From Curvularia sp. ZM96 (Eukaryota; Ascomycota; Dothideomycetes; Pleosporales; Pleosporaceae): a DNA stretch of 64,000 nt. How positions within the stretch are numbered: the stretch's first letter is position 1; each line of letters starts with the position of its first letter. Where the stretch lies: contig JAJGBQ010000002.1 of the NCBI GenBank assembly GCA_022457065.1, forward strand, positions 4,340,001 through 4,404,000, in the 5' to 3' direction. Below the pieces are notes generated by a model. The model was not told the origin of the DNA and searched no databases. It saw nothing but the letters and a program-made list of their open reading frames with translations. The position numbers and the translations under genes are program-made. This document shows, piece after piece, positions 10,803 to 23,900 of this stretch.

Positions 10803-10808
10803 TATAAA
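10803..10808 (+). promoter_or_regulatory. TATA-like box of TRP4
   Basis: TATAAA 12 bp before the TRP4 ATG. This is close to the start codon, so it may be fortuitous or imply a very short leader. Confidence 0.3.
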
Positions 10809-10819
10809 TTCATCCTGCC

Positions 10820-12049
10820 ATGGCGACGACAGCTAGCGACGAGGACCAAAAGACGTCCATCACTCCACTCCTTAAACGCCTCTGGCATGAGTCTCCCGCT
10901 ACCAAGCCAACCGCTGACGAGATTGCGGCCGCACTCGCTTTGATCTTCACAAACAGTCTCTCAGAGGTCCAGACGGGAGCACTATTAACATGCCTTCACT
11001 TTACAGACCAGGACAGACAGGCCGAAGTGCTGGCCAAATGCTCCAAGGCCATGCGTGACTTTGCAACCGTCATGGACGTTCAGGGTCTACAAGATCTCAT
11101 TGCCAAACGGGGACGAAAAGAGGGAGGATATCAAGGAGGCTTGTGTGACATAGTGGGTACCGGAGGCGATTCACACAACACATTCAACATTAGCACTACC
11201 TCGTCTATCCTGGCAAGTTCTCTCTTGATGATTGCAAAGCACGGCAACAAAGCATCCACATCGCGGTCCGGCTCTGCAGATCTCCTTACCTGCACACCAC
11301 CAAAGGCCCCTGTCATCACAGCCGTCACCCCCCAAACCATTCACGAAATCTACTCCAAGACCAACTATGCCTTTTTGTTTGCCCCCATTTTCCATCCTGG
11401 TGCTAGGCATGCCGCGTCCATCCGAAGGCAGCTGGGCTGGCGCACCATTTTCAACCTACTCGGGCCGCTGGCGAATCCCCTGCATGATTTGATCGAGGCC
11501 CGCTTGTTGGGTGTAGCTAGGAAAGAGATTGGACCAGACTTCGCCGAGTCCCTCAGGCAATCTGGGTGTAAGAAGGGCATGATCATCTGCGGTGACGAGG
11601 AACTGGACGAGTTGTCGTGTGCGGGACCAACTCACTGCTGGCGTCTAGTCGAGAACGCGTCCACCGGCCAAGTCGACATTAACTACTTCACCGTCACTCC
11701 TGCCGACTTTGGCCTCCCCGAGCACCCTCTTAGTGAAGTCAGTCCAGGGCAGTCTCCAGAGATGAATGCCGAAATCCTCATGAAAATTCTAGCCGGCAAG
11801 GTGCCCCCCGAGGATCCAATCCTGCATTTCGTCTACATCAACACTGCAGCTCTATTTGTTGTGAGCGGCATTTGCGATGCCGACACGAGCAACATGGGAG
11901 AGGGAGATGACGGCAATGTCATTAAAGAGGTTGGACCTGGTGGCGGACGCTGGAAAGAGGGTGTTCGGAGAGCAAAGTGGGCCATCTCGAGCGGCGCAGC
12001 ATACCAAGAATGGCAAAAGTTTGTTGAGGTCACTAACAGTGTGGCATAG
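10820..12049 (+). CDS. TRP4: Anthranilate phosphoribosyltransferase
   Basis: Single exon, 409 aa. The PRPP-binding signature GTGGDSHNTFNIS is at residues 113-125. KHGN is at 140-143, followed by the Ser/Thr-rich loop and the GSADLL segment. Later blocks (FHPGARHAASIRRQLGWRT, NLLGPLANP, GDEELDELS) are all characteristic of the family. The enzyme transfers phosphoribose from PRPP to anthranilate in tryptophan synthesis. A GCRE and CCAAT boxes upstream suggest cross-pathway (CpcA) control. Divergently arranged with MAK21. Confidence 0.95.
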   Translation: MATTASDEDQKTSITPLLKRLWHESPATKPTADEIAAALALIFTNSLSEVQTGALLTCLHFTDQDRQAEVLAKCSKAMRDFATVMDVQGLQDLIAKRGRKEGGYQGGLCDIVGTGGDSHNTFNISTTSSILASSLLMIAKHGNKASTSRSGSADLLTCTPPKAPVITAVTPQTIHEIYSKTNYAFLFAPIFHPGARHAASIRRQLGWRTIFNLLGPLANPLHDLIEARLLGVARKEIGPDFAESLRQSGCKKGMIICGDEELDELSCAGPTHCWRLVENASTGQVDINYFTVTPADFGLPEHPLSEVSPGQSPEMNAEILMKILAGKVPPEDPILHFVYINTAALFVVSGICDADTSNMGEGDDGNVIKEVGPGGGRWKEGVRRAKWAISSGAAYQEWQKFVEVTNSVA

Positions 12050-12392
12050 ATTTTCTTGGGGTGATCTGGATATGGAATCTCAGATATATAGTCAAATTTT
12101 ACGATTACAACAATCACCTTTGTGGTTTCGGATTAGTGGTCTTGATGCCTTTGACGATCGAACAACGGGTGGATTTACCTTTTTGCTGCTCAGTCAGTGT
12201 TTGTTGTTTTAGTGATCAGGCAGCAGTGATATGAGATTTGCCTGTAGGCAGCAATATCTGCTAAAATCTCAAGTATCATAGTTGATTTTCGCCGATCTAC
12301 CCATTGGCTTTCCTTTGTTCAATTAATGCAAACCTTGAATGACTAAGGAGAAACGACTAGATAGACATAAATAAAGTTGATCTAGATATTGA

Positions 12393-12416
12393 AAACCAGA
12401 AACCAGAAACCAGAAA
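12393..12416 (+). repeat. 8-bp tandem repeat (AAACCAGA)x3
   Basis: Three consecutive near-perfect units in the TRP4 3' intergenic region. Confidence 0.8.
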
Positions 12417-14007
12417 TCAGCAAGATAGTTTTCTAAACGTGATCAATTCTTTTTTAGGTCGGTATTGTTATCCTATTAGAAATAAGAAAGATGTTGTCAA
12501 TTTCACCTACTTACATCAGAGCTCACTGTTGGAATTGCTGAAGTAAAGCAAAGGCGAAGATGTTAAGGTCAGATAGCGCACATTCTTTTACCTAGGATGC
12601 TGGATGGAATATAGCTACTAGATAACATAATCTGGTGTCGTTGCCGCAGTGTAAGATACCATAACGAAATGCCAAATCTACTCACTTCTAACTTGATGGA
12701 AAATGTAATGGTAACATGAAAGCAAAAGTCAAGACCATATTTGAGAAAAAAAAAAAAATCAATGGAACAACTTGCAACCCCTACCAACCCAGCCTCATTT
12801 CCCTACATTCCTTACTTTGAAAAGCAACATATCTTCCTTGTGTCCACATCCAACCCTTCATTCCACTCGTAAAACCCACCTGTTCAGCCCCTTGCAGCAT
12901 AAAAAGAAACAACATCTCTGCGATTTCTAAGTGCGTTATAGACTCAGACAGTACTCCCTATCTCCACGCCATCCGGAATCTCTCCAAGTAAAAAAACGGC
13001 ATTTCATCACGACAAACACGCATATCAGGAAAGAGAGTTTGAGGTGTGTGTATGTATTAGACCCCCACCCCGAACAGATCTCTGTAGGAAACAAAAAGCG
13101 GGAAAAGACGTACACGCACACACACTACGAGCATAGTTTGTACAATCCAACCACTCTATCTTGTTAATAACGATACTCATACTGCAGCGTAGGACAGGTG
13201 TTTCTCGTGTTAGGCTGGCTGTGCTAATGGTAGGCGATATGTAGCAGTGACTTTTTTCTTTCTTTATCCGGTGTAGAAACACTGAGGGAATGGTTTAGGA
13301 AACGAGGTGTGACATGGTTGTGTGGTAAAAGTGTAACCTTTCTAAATGGCACGATGGAATTCTTTTGTTGATGACATGGACGGATTTGAGGGGAATTGGG
13401 GAGGTGAAAAGGGTGTGTATTGCCAGGGCAGAAAGGGAGAAAGACGGATCTGTGGTAGAAATATGGGTCTATGGAAGGATGTATGATCTTCTATGTAGAG
13501 CAGCTCGTAGTTCGGGAAGAGAGCTATTGTCTTGTCTTGTTCACCACCTTATTGTGTGTAGAGTTCTATGTTTCTACTCTTCAACCTACCGTGTGAGCGA
13601 ATGTATATTCTGCCTTACTTGACCGGCATCAACAGCCCATGAAAAACCCAAGACTGTCAAAGTCTCGACCTATTCCCAACAAGCAGAGCATTTGGGCAGT
13701 CAATCACATGCAGACACCCAACTCCTCAACCTCAACTCCATCCCAAGCTTCACTGCCACAAACCTCACGCCACAATCACTCCCTATAGTCCAGCATCCCT
13801 TGATTAAACGACGTACATATAACGTACGTATAGGCAGGCAATCGAGCAGGCAGGGATGAGAGAACCTCGTCCCAGACTCTCTCGGCGAAAGACTCGGGAC
13901 ATCCCGCCCGTCTCCTCCCCTCGTTCCCTGAAAACCATAAAAAAAGACCGCACTACTCCAAGTGCCAACGTATATACTAGTTTCTAAGTCACATACGTAG
14001 GTTACAG

Positions 14008-14029
14008 TAGTCAGTCAGTCAGTCAGTCA
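14008..14029 (+). repeat. GTCA tetranucleotide microsatellite
   Basis: Five consecutive AGTC/GTCA units. Confidence 0.85.
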
Positions 14030-16878
14030 TTCAGCCAGCCAAGCCGGCGAGCTAGCTAACGGGGTACAGTACCCTTACTCTTTGGCGCCCTCGGCACATT
14101 CCACAAGTTCCGAACAAGCCACCACTTCGTTACATGCGTACAAAACAGGTGCGCGGTGGTTCTTCACACTTTCGGCCCTATTCTCCAGCCCAGCCCCCGC
14201 CGCCCCGCCGCAATGACAGGCGGAAGAAAGACATCGCGTACGTACATACGACAAGCTCGCCTGGTGCGGAGGACGGAAAAATAACGTCATACTTACCCGC
14301 ACATGTTGTTGCGATCCTCTTGCGGCCTTTGTTTGACGTGGAGCATAGTTTAGAGTTTATGTGGGTTTTCTCACTCGCTTGGAAAAGGAAGGGATGGGGA
14401 GATTGGGGACGGGTGAAGCGTCTAAGGAAAAAGTTTAAGAAGAAGAAAGGCTGTTTGGAGAGATATGCGGTTTGGGGAATGTTCTATGCGTTGGGGAGAA
14501 GGGTTTGCGGTGGTACTGGTGAGACAATATGGGAAAGTTTGGAGGGACAAGATGGGGGATTTGAAAGGGGGAAGGTGTGCCGGGGGGAGATGACGGCATG
14601 ATGGGATGGGATACCTTGCGTGCATTGCTTATCTTAACTGCATGGGGAGGGCACATGAGAAAGAAGGGTTGGATATGCTCTAGATGGAAGGGTACAGTAA
14701 CAGTATGTACTCCGTAAGTGAAAAAGGGGGAACCGGGTAACATGGGTCCGGGCAGGGATTCCGCACGGTGTGACGACGACAGTCGTCGTTGACTGCGATG
14801 AACCACGGGTGGCTCAGATGAACAAGTGTGGTAAAAGACAGAGACAAGGACAGAGCAAGGGTAGTGCAGATCGGGAAAAGCAAAGGGCTAGAACGACAGG
14901 ATAGGGAAAATGAGTTTTTACTAGCAAAACCATGCATTGTGAGGGGTGTTTTAGTCATGAAGAGAGAGGGCAAGAGAAAACTTGGGAGAAAACAAATGCG
15001 ACAAACAGCAAAGGTTGTGTATTTCTTATTCCCATGATGTTGCCCCTTGGTCGTTCTGCCGGGACAATAGCATGGGAACCATGGGCGCGAGTTTGGTGAT
15101 GGCCGTTCCACGGGCTCTCCCATTGGCTGTCGGCCAACTTTCCCGAGCGCCAATACACGCTCGGTGGGAGCGCAAAGCACAGTGGGATTTACAAAGCAAG
15201 GCGGGCAGAGCTGTGTCTGTGTGTTTGTTTGAATCATGGCAGCGAAGCCTAACCCGGTCAATGGCGTCCGGATGTAGAGCCGCGTAGTATGCTTACCCCG
15301 TCCCATATTAACATCAAGGATATAAACGGTGAGAAAAAAAACAACGTCCCTGCAGATGGTCGGGACATGCAACTACAAGTCATGTTGCAGCGGGGCGGCC
15401 TACCGGACGCAAGTATTGAACCCTCTTACCGTTTTTGCACACAAGCGAAGGATGTGAGTATTGAATGGGACGACTGGGCATCATGCCCATTTTCGGAGAC
15501 GGGGCTTCCACGTGCAGAGTATTGACTGTATCACTGTACGGCGTTTTACCAACATGTTATCCGTAGAGTAGTAAACCTGGCTTTGCCAGGATGGATGCGC
15601 GCAAGCCGGAAGCGACCGGCTTCGTGGTCATAACCAGATGTGGAACCATGGCATGCAAGTATGGCATGAGGCTGTACCAGACATCAGATGAGGTTGCAGA
15701 TGCACAAGCGAGAAAAAAACTGGGAGATGCGTTACTGGGAACGGAAATGAGGACGTGTACATCGATCACGACGACTGGGGGACGTTGATGTTGGGAAAGA
15801 TAGCCGCTGATCTCCACAGTACTTGTACCTTTGGGGGTTTGGGGTATGTGTGTAAGCTAGTGAGTACCATGCACCAGGCAAACTTGATTGTAGAATGGGT
15901 TGACAGCGGAACGATGAACAGGGAACCAGACGACAAGTGGGCCAAAGCACTCGGATGGGGTAGTTTTCCCCTGTGCACAGCTGAAACAATAACTGTGAGG
16001 AGGGATCTTTGTTTTTTCTCTCATTCTTGGCGGTCGCAGACCGAACAGGTTTGCCATGATGGATCCAGGCATGTGTGTGCATGAAGTGGTGATTACAAAA
16101 CACGCATAGAGTTTGATGAGGGCGAAGGGTTTAGCGACGCGGATGGGGACCACTTCCGATCGGCATGGTTGGGAGCGGAGCGGGGAAGGGAAAGCGAAGG
16201 GGTCCAGGCAGGGCAGTAGATGTGGCGTTTCTCAGCCAAGGGCATCGCAATGCGCGCAGATGAGATGCTAGGCCGTATTAGCAGCGTGAATGCGACGCAG
16301 AGATGGAGAGCAGGCAGGTCGAGCTGGAGATTTCCACGTGGATCGACTCTGCGGTAGCGTCAGCGGGGATGCGGGATATCTCATGGCGATACGTAGCATG
16401 AGAGTATTCTTGGACGAGGCCAGAGCCAGCAACGGTCGGAGCGTATTGGTGGGAACTGGCTCCGTGGCAGTGGCTAATCAGCGCGCGCAGCGTAGGGCCC
16501 CCAGCTGAGAATGCACTACGTCCGCGGACGACGGCGGCCGCCAGCCTCGCACACGAACCCAACTTGCTGCAATCCCTCGCGCTCGATCTTGGAAAACTAG
16601 CGACGGAAGGCGTCGATAGCGGGCGCATCAATGCAGCTGTGGCATGCTGGGAGCGCGCAAAATTGCCGTAGTGCGAACGCGGTAGTGGGAGCGACTACTG
16701 TCCGAAGATTGTCGGCGCCGCTGAAACACTGTTTGCGGGCTTGTCTCTCTCGAGCAGTTCTACACGAAGACGTTCTGGTCTAGTGGAAAAAACGCGCGGT
16801 TGCTCTCGTTGTCTGTTTGACACGAGGTTCCTGACGCATGCTGTGCGACGCACAAGTGCGCTCGCTGCTGGAGGCACC

Positions 16879-16920
16879 GCTTCAAGAACAGCTTCGAGAA
16901 CAGCTGCAAGAACAGCTTCA
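16879..16920 (+). repeat. 12-bp minisatellite, 3.5 units
   Basis: Units of the form GCTTCAAGAACA, with one or two changes each, repeat head to tail. Read in frame they give LQEQ/LREQ, but the enclosing frame shows no other coding sign. Confidence 0.8.
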
Positions 16921-18859
16921 GGGTCTGTTCTTGCCAGCCACGAGCCAGGCATGCTACCATGGTACTACTAGAGTAGACAACCAACAAGACGAGGAGACGA
17001 ACAAGCAGAAACAAAAAAAGAAAGCCGTGAATAAGCAAAAGACGCAATCTGAGTGGGCCAATATGCTTTGTCGCGCGGCCAGGGTCTGTCCCGGATACTG
17101 GATCCGGTAAGTGCCTGAGGGAACAAGACTGTGCGGCGCGACTTGCCATGGGCGCTGACATGTTCAAGCCCCAGCCGACCATGTACAGCTGTGACAAGCG
17201 GGGCTGGACTAACGGGGTGCAAATGCGATACCGAACTGCTAGATTGGCATACAAGCAACGGCGCGTTCGAGGACTGGTGCTAGTTTTATCGACTCAACCC
17301 TAGGGCGGTGGTGTTGAGGTCAAATCACCGTCGAGAGTAGGGTTACAGCTACCCAAGTAGTGTCTCGCCTGCGCGAACACCTCGTCGGAACCGTGTCCAC
17401 CGACGGTGATTTGGTGCAAGGCTGGCGGTGCCTTGAAAAGATCGAGATACAAAACTGTGGCTGCCAAGCCACAGATGCCCGTCAGGTCTTTTTTTTTCTC
17501 ACTCTTGTCTTGATGCCCTCGCAATAGCCCGAGTGGGTCCGCGGGGGCAGTGACGTAAGTATGAAATGCGCATTACACCGTTGCATGTACGTGCTGAGGA
17601 GAAGCCATGTCCTGTGACTCGAATCAACAAGAGATGAATGTTGAGCGCAGGACTAGCCATGGATAGCGGTCATGAAAGCGCGTGCGTGCGTGCGGCTTTT
17701 TGACGCTGCTGGATGCACCCGCCTGGGACTGGGGATGGGATGGGATGGGTATGCAGGGACTTTTGTAGAGGAGCAGTCCGAGGAGCGAGATTGCGCAAGT
17801 GAGGGGCGGCGCATCATCGCAGAAGCAATTTTAGGTTTCACGCTGAGATGCTGCTAGACAAGTGCATCGGGATGCGACCGATTGACGAGGCAAAGGAATC
17901 AAAGGGCCCAGCTACCACGGTTCCCAGGTGAGGAGGTGCTGTGGGTGGGCTAGTGACGAGCAGCACGGCGACGAGTATTGGTTGAGACAGATCGAGATTG
18001 CATGGCGCGGCGACTCCACGTGGAAGGGGCAGTGTGATGCGAAGAATTTGTAGGCTGTAATGGCACCGCGGGCGTCTCAAGGCGGCGACGCGGTACATTG
18101 AATCGAGTGTGCTGTTTTAGGCGACGGGGAATTGTTCTGGTTGGCAGACGGAGCCAGATCCGCAGGGGCATGACATCATGGCTGTGAGAGATAGCGAGGG
18201 CCCGGGTCAGGCGGCGGCACAAAGGGGGACGGTTTGGGCCCTGCATGGGCGTGGTGCTGGCGGCAAGCCGGATGGGAAGGGCGTGATCGCGATTGCAGGC
18301 AAAGAAAAGGACCGCACGACGAGCAGAGGTGCTATGGCAAAAAGCAACGAAGCCGGCTAGGGCATGCGCATCAGCTCGATCACTTGATAAAAACCGATGA
18401 GGGGACGAGAATGCACGCACGGCTGCCGTTTGGCGCGTGGAGGGCCGAATTCTAGACCTCGAGCCTGCCGGAACTAGCAGGAGCGAGCCAGGGGTTACGG
18501 AAGGGGCCACCGACGTCATGCTGAGCCTCACAGAACCGATCCACTGGGGAATTCCCGATCACCGCGCAACGTCTGGCCTCGCCCTGGCCTGTGTGCGGCC
18601 GTAGCTGAACGGCGCGCCGGCGTGTGTGAGCGGAGTAGACCCTGATTTCTCGATTACATCAGTCCTGTCGACGTTATGCCGGCGCCTCGCTGTTCGAGTA
18701 CCGAGTGGGCGCTTCACACGCTGAGCGAAGACCCTGGCAGCCGCTACCGACATGGCACGCCGCTGGGGGAAGAGACGATCGCCCACGAAGGGCCGACGAG
18801 GCATCCATCGACGAGGGCCGGCAGCGAGGGCGCGGGCGAGGCAGCGTGCGTGCGTGTGC

Positions 18860-18977
18860 TATTGTTGTTGTTGTGGTTGTTGGGGCGGGGTGTGCGTGTG
18901 TGTGTGTGTGTGTGCGGGTGCACCGTGTGCCGACATGGGCACCACTGCAAACAGAACAACAACAACAACAACAACCA
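18860..18977 (+). repeat. Complementary GTT and AAC runs around a TG microsatellite
   Basis: A (GTT)n-type run at 18860-18882 and an (AAC)n run at 18955-18977 are nearly perfect reverse complements. They flank a TG repeat (about 18891-18914), so the segment could fold into a ~22-bp stem. Confidence 0.7.
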
Positions 18978-20020
18978 TAATGTACCGTGATCCATCAGGG
19001 CACCCGAGTACTTACATTGCAGGGCCTTGTCCGCCCTGCCGAGTGTGCCGGCGAGCCAGGTGGTGAGTTGGCAGCGACCGGGCAGGCCCAGGCTGCTGCG
19101 ATTGGCGCCCAAAGCTGCTCGTCGCGGTTGAAACCAGCATCCAAATCGCGATCTCTCCTGATGGCACGGCACCATTCCGCCGCGCAGCATTGGCCGGGGC
19201 TTGCCCTTGGCCGTGGCCTGCGTGTCTGGAGTTGCTTTTACTACCTCGTCTTGATCGCCTCAACAGGGCCGCGCAGAAGCTTTGGGGGGGGGGGCGGCGC
19301 TGGCACTCGATCGCCGGGCGTGTAGCGTGGAGCGTGTCTGCGCCATGGCACGCAGCTGCGCTGATGGCACGGCCTGGTCATGCTGCTGGATTCCTGGTCG
19401 CGCGTCGCCTCGCGACAAAGCTGATCTGATCGCCGGGGCCCCTGCTGCTTCACCGCGCTAGCATTTAGCGTCCTAGGGCGTCTGCAATTCCCATCTCCAC
19501 GCATGCAATTCTCAGTCCCTGGAAAAGTGCCCTGATCCCGGCAGCCCGAACCCTGTGCAGTTGCCCTGCTTGTACCTGCCCTGCCCATTATAACTGCCTC
19601 CCAGGCCCGCCCAACTGGTGTGGTGCTGCTGCAATCCCTCTCCCAGTCCCTCTTATCCATTCCATCCATCCATCCTTCACTCTCGGCCCTCTCTCGTCAC
19701 CCACTACCACTACCACTGTCTGCTGCTGTTGCTGCTCTGCTACCACTGCCGCCAGCCAACCAGCCCGCCCCAACAACCACCCATCCCTCCAGCCACACGC
19801 CGCCCCGTCTCGACGTAATCCCACGTCAACGTAAAAGGCTCCCCTCATCCGCCCTGTACCGCTCTTGCGCTGTGCACTCCTGCCCTCTTACTCTTCTCTT
19901 ACTCTTTCTCTCTCTCACCTCGCTTTCACGTGCTTGCTTGCGTGCCCGCAGTCTCGTCTAGACTCACCACTTGCCAAACTCTGTCGCCCTCTCACCCCCG
20001 CCGGCACGTGTCTGCACAAA

Positions 20021-20968
20021 ATGGACGCCTTGTCCGGCAAGAATTCGACAGGCCGCAGAGTGTCTTTGCTAAACGACGGCCCGGCGCCTCAACTTGTCCG
20101 ACTTCCCTCCATCACTCCTTCTCTCCAATCCCGGACCTCACGCTATTCCTCGCCTGCCGCCTCGCCACCAACCCCCCGCCTAGTCCGCAGCGACTCGTCC
20201 GACTCCAACATGCAAACCCCCTCGCCCATCACCCCCGACTTCGCCTTTGACCAGGGCATGGACTCGCCCGTCTTCTCGCAAAACGGCTTCTTCCCTTCCC
20301 AAAAGGACCTGAGCTACCCCATGCACCCGCAGCCGCCCTCCGCACTCGCCTACGCCGCTCAGCCCGGCTACTTCACCAGGCCCGACCATCTGGCCGACCA
20401 GCAACAGCAGCAGCAGCAACAGCAGCACCCGGAGCCCGCCGCCCTCAACTCGCGCCCCAAGAAGAACAGCTACCCGTGCCCCATGGCCAAGCAGTTCGGC
20501 TGCAATGACTACTTTACCACCTCTGGCCACGCTGCGCGCCATGCCAAGAAGCACACTGGAAAAAAGGACGCCTTCTGCCCAGAGTGCAACAAGGCCTTCA
20601 CCCGCAAGGACAACATGGAGCAGCACCGCCGCACCCACCAGACCGGTCGCAATGCCGCCAAGGGCGGTGACCGCGACGTCAAAAAGGCAAAGCACCAGGC
20701 AAAGCGGCCCAAGCCCGCGCCCCTGCAGTCAACAATGCCTTCGCTCTCGTCGCTTTCCATGGTCGACCCGACGCTGCCCATCAGCCCCGCCGCCCCCTCA
20801 TACATGGCTCCCGCGGCAGCACAGTCGTCAGACTCCTTCCTCGACTTCTCACAACACCGCTCTCCCTACCCTGACCCCGCTCCTTACAGCTACAACCCCA
20901 GCTCGTACGGCGGCCTGGACGCTCTTGCCATTGCTGCCAGCGGTGAGAAGCGCAAGTTTGAGTCTTGA
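20021..20968 (+). CDS. Two-finger C2H2 transcription factor (FlbC-like?)
   Basis: 315 aa from an ATG in strong context (CACAAAATGG); the open frame extends 52 codons further upstream without an ATG. The N-terminal half is Ser/Pro-rich and of low complexity, with a glutamine run near residues 127-135 (CAG/CAA repeat). Two adjacent C2H2 fingers follow: an atypical one with C-x7-C spacing (CPMAKQFGC...HAKKH, ~152-178) and a canonical one (FCPECNKAFTRKDNMEQH, ~186-208). A basic linker and a Ser/Pro-rich C-terminus complete the protein. The finger pair resembles the conidiation regulator FlbC of aspergilli as I remember it; this is a tentative assignment. Nuclear DNA-binding role inferred from the fingers. 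It stands isolated, with 8 kb upstream and 4.9 kb downstream without other genes. Confidence 0.85.
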   Translation: MDALSGKNSTGRRVSLLNDGPAPQLVRLPSITPSLQSRTSRYSSPAASPPTPRLVRSDSSDSNMQTPSPITPDFAFDQGMDSPVFSQNGFFPSQKDLSYPMHPQPPSALAYAAQPGYFTRPDHLADQQQQQQQQQHPEPAALNSRPKKNSYPCPMAKQFGCNDYFTTSGHAARHAKKHTGKKDAFCPECNKAFTRKDNMEQHRRTHQTGRNAAKGGDRDVKKAKHQAKRPKPAPLQSTMPSLSSLSMVDPTLPISPAAPSYMAPAAAQSSDSFLDFSQHRSPYPDPAPYSYNPSSYGGLDALAIAASGEKRKFES

Positions 20969-23900
20969 AACAAATGCGCCTGCATCTCATTTTTTCTCTT
21001 TTGTGCTACATTTTGGCGTATCTTTTCTTATCACCATCATCATCATTTTCCTGATCTGCGGCACGAGGCTCAACGATCTCTGGAGCAAAGGCGCTTACGG
21101 CTACGATCAGCATCTAATGGAGTTCAAAAAAGTATCCGTATTGAACAAATAGACGCATGCCGTCATGGCTACAAACGGATCTCGGCGTTCTGGGGGGACA
21201 ACGCGCCTTGTGCGCATGCAATGACTTGGTTTGCTTCTTTGTTTTTCTCTATCTAGCCGCTGCTCTTATCTTCCTTTCTCATTTCCTTTGTATATACCTT
21301 TACGACTGTCATGTCGATCTTGCAGACAGGTTTCTTGGTTCAATATGGTTTAGGCGCTACCATGATGGAGCTTTTCAATCATAGGGAATGTGGGTTTGGA
21401 ACTGGTAATATGTATACCCGCCCTTTTACAAGGTGCACCGACCTTTGATTCTTTTTTTTCTTTTCTTTCAAACTCTTCGGTTTCTACAAATGTGCAGTAC
21501 ACAAGCCCCGAGGGCAACTGAGCACCTCCCGGTAGCACACAATGAAAACAATCATAGTAACCACAAGAGCCCACTTGTCGTTTCGGCTGCCAAGCCTCTT
21601 TGCCCTACCATTAACGCAATGCGGCCTGGTAATCTCAACAATACGTCTGCAACCATGGAAGCTCCTCGTCGATAACATGGTCACTGTCCCTTGCTCCAGC
21701 CCCGGCCAGCCACTCATGCAACCCCCCTCGCCATAGGATGCGCGTGCAGTGGTGACGCCAGCCAACGGCAATGAACTAGAGCTCGGTGATCCGCTGTCAT
21801 TCCGTTGCCTCTCTTACCAATCGCCGTTGGCGCACCATGGTTCGCAGCCTTGTCTAGCTTCTTTCTTTTTTCTTACAGCACAATCCCTTTTGTGCGCTAC
21901 CTAGACGCCTCAGAAAGCTTATTCTGCGCGCCTCTGCCTGTGAGTCGCTGCGGAGCGCTTAGTCCGAAGCTCCCCCTCATCAACCGGCGCAAGCCAACGG
22001 CTGACTTTCGAACTATCCGTCGCCAATAACTTACTAGGCCCTTCAACATATCCCCGTAAATCTTACGTTGCGAGATGAAGGATGATGTATAAAAAATCCG
22101 CGCTAGTTGGCGCAAGCCTGTTCCCACCCCTCCTCCAAGCAATGCAGACCCTGCAGATCGCCCTTCAACATTTCGTCTGAAGCCCTGAAGATCTGCACAG
22201 AGACCCTAACTGCGCGGGATTCGAGTCCGTCGCTTACCATTGGCCTGCACACCGATCGGGGAACAAAGCCTTGTCCCCAACCTATCTGTTGTCCACCTCC
22301 TCGGAGGCTAGGCTGGCCCTTGTGGAAGGAGTCGCAACCTTGATACCGTTGTATCTATGCATACGACACCTAGATTCGTTCGGACGAAAAGCTACTGCCG
22401 ACATCCCCCTTCTCCAAGAAACCTGGCGTCACCATGCCCCACTGTCCTTTGGTATGACTTGTCTCATTTCGGGACATCTTTCGCCTTTTGTGCCCCATTT
22501 TTTATTCTCAAAACCGATGGATACCATCTTACACGCATGTTGGGCATTCAACCCCCGGTTATGCTGTAAATTGCTTTTTCGTTTTCGTTGTCATCGTTGG
22601 CTTTTAGTTTTTTTTTGTGGACGACGGCCCCATGCATACATCCGGCTGCATGCGGATCTGCACGGCTGAGAGAGACACAGAGTCCAGCCAGTCCAAGCCC
22701 TCAACAGCAGTTTGGCACAAATCAGGCTTACGCCTGCAAACGGCAATCTCCTCGCAAGAGAAAACACACTAGCATCAACCGCGATGAACCCTCATGCAAC
22801 ATCTTGGGTCCGCATGCTGCGGCGCACTGGAGCAGTTTCCGCTATCGTCTGGTGCCCTGCTTCAGCACAACAACATAGGTGCACGTAAGTGTATGTAACC
22901 ACAACAAGGTTCTGCAGATGCGACTGGTTCACTACCTAAGGCCACCGGTTACATGTGAACGCTACAGGAAAATTAAATCCTTTCTCCATTGAGACACACA
23001 TGTTGACTTCAACTCTCAGAATAGATCAATGCCAATCTCTGTTTTCGCTTCGCGGAGATTTCCGCAGCTTTGCGACCGTCACGGTGGTATCAGGCTGCTT
23101 ACATGGCTCCCTCTTTTTTTCAGGAAAGCGAAAGAAAGAAAAAACCCCCGAAAAACAAGCCTCGGAGTTCTCTCTTTCCATCCCTTCCTGGTCTGGGCCT
23201 GCATTACAGAATAATACAATCGTCATTCGCCAATTTACTCTGTATCTAGACATTCGTTAACGCCTCTCGCCCCTCTCCATTTTACTCCAATGCACCTTAG
23301 ATGGCATGGTTCCACCCTTGCAAAAACACGACAGACTGCGCCTCCCACCCCGCACCCAGCTATACGCAACTTTCTTACTTTCGTCCCCGCACAACCAAAA
23401 CGCTATGGTCGGCGCGGAGGGTCAGACGGGGTGCCCCAGCTACAAAACCAGCCTGTCATGTTGTAAGACACGCTCGGGCGAATGCCACCCCTGAAACGCC
23501 CCTCCAAAATAAGACGCACCAAGCACGCGGGGGACTGGGGACGGGAGGGGGCCCTCTGTATGTACGTACGCGAATCTGCGGGGAAACCAGCTCGACTAAC
23601 ACGCCCATGGCAACTTACCTGCCTGCAGCCCTAAACCCGGAGAACATGCCCTCTTCATACTACTACATACGCCTCATTTCCGCGAGGGCAAAAAAGAGGG
23701 AAAGAGGAGAAAGGGAGATTGGCTAGGGATTCGTTTCCCGTAGTCGTAGTAGTCATTGGGCCCTCTTTTTTTTTGCCTTGCTCTTCCCAATTACACTCCC
23801 CCCTGCCCTCTGGCGCTCTCTCTCTCTCTTACTCTTACGCCTCATGTACAGCCTTGTCACGTACATATGCACAAGTCGACAGATCGGTCACATAATCAGG

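Larger units (their letters stand above)
12050..20020. other. Eight-kilobase region without a recognisable gene
   Basis: No frame on either strand has a domain, credible exon structure or signal peptide. The longest frames (14680-15372 minus, 17950-18531 minus) look compositional. Short repeats are listed separately. The last ~400 bp are CT-rich and are probably promoter and 5' leader of the C2H2 regulator at 20021. Large upstream regions are common for developmental regulators, but undetected small genes or non-coding RNAs cannot be excluded by eye. Confidence 0.4.

Noticed and set aside
1844..12049. Tryptophan gene cluster (formamidase and TRP4)
   Set aside because: The two genes are 8 kb apart, opposite in pathway direction, and separated by unrelated genes; probably chance.
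14680..15372. 230-codon minus-strand frame
   Set aside because: Composition-driven sequence with Ser/Leu/Pro runs, no domain, and an overlapping antisense frame; not supported as a gene.
17950..18531. 193-codon minus-strand frame
   Set aside because: Arg/Ser/Ala/Pro-rich in a GC-rich stretch, as expected for an accidental frame; no domain or exon pattern.
19865..20020. N-terminal extension of the C2H2 protein
   Set aside because: The frame is open upstream, but there is no ATG before 20021 and the translated part looks like a CT-rich leader.
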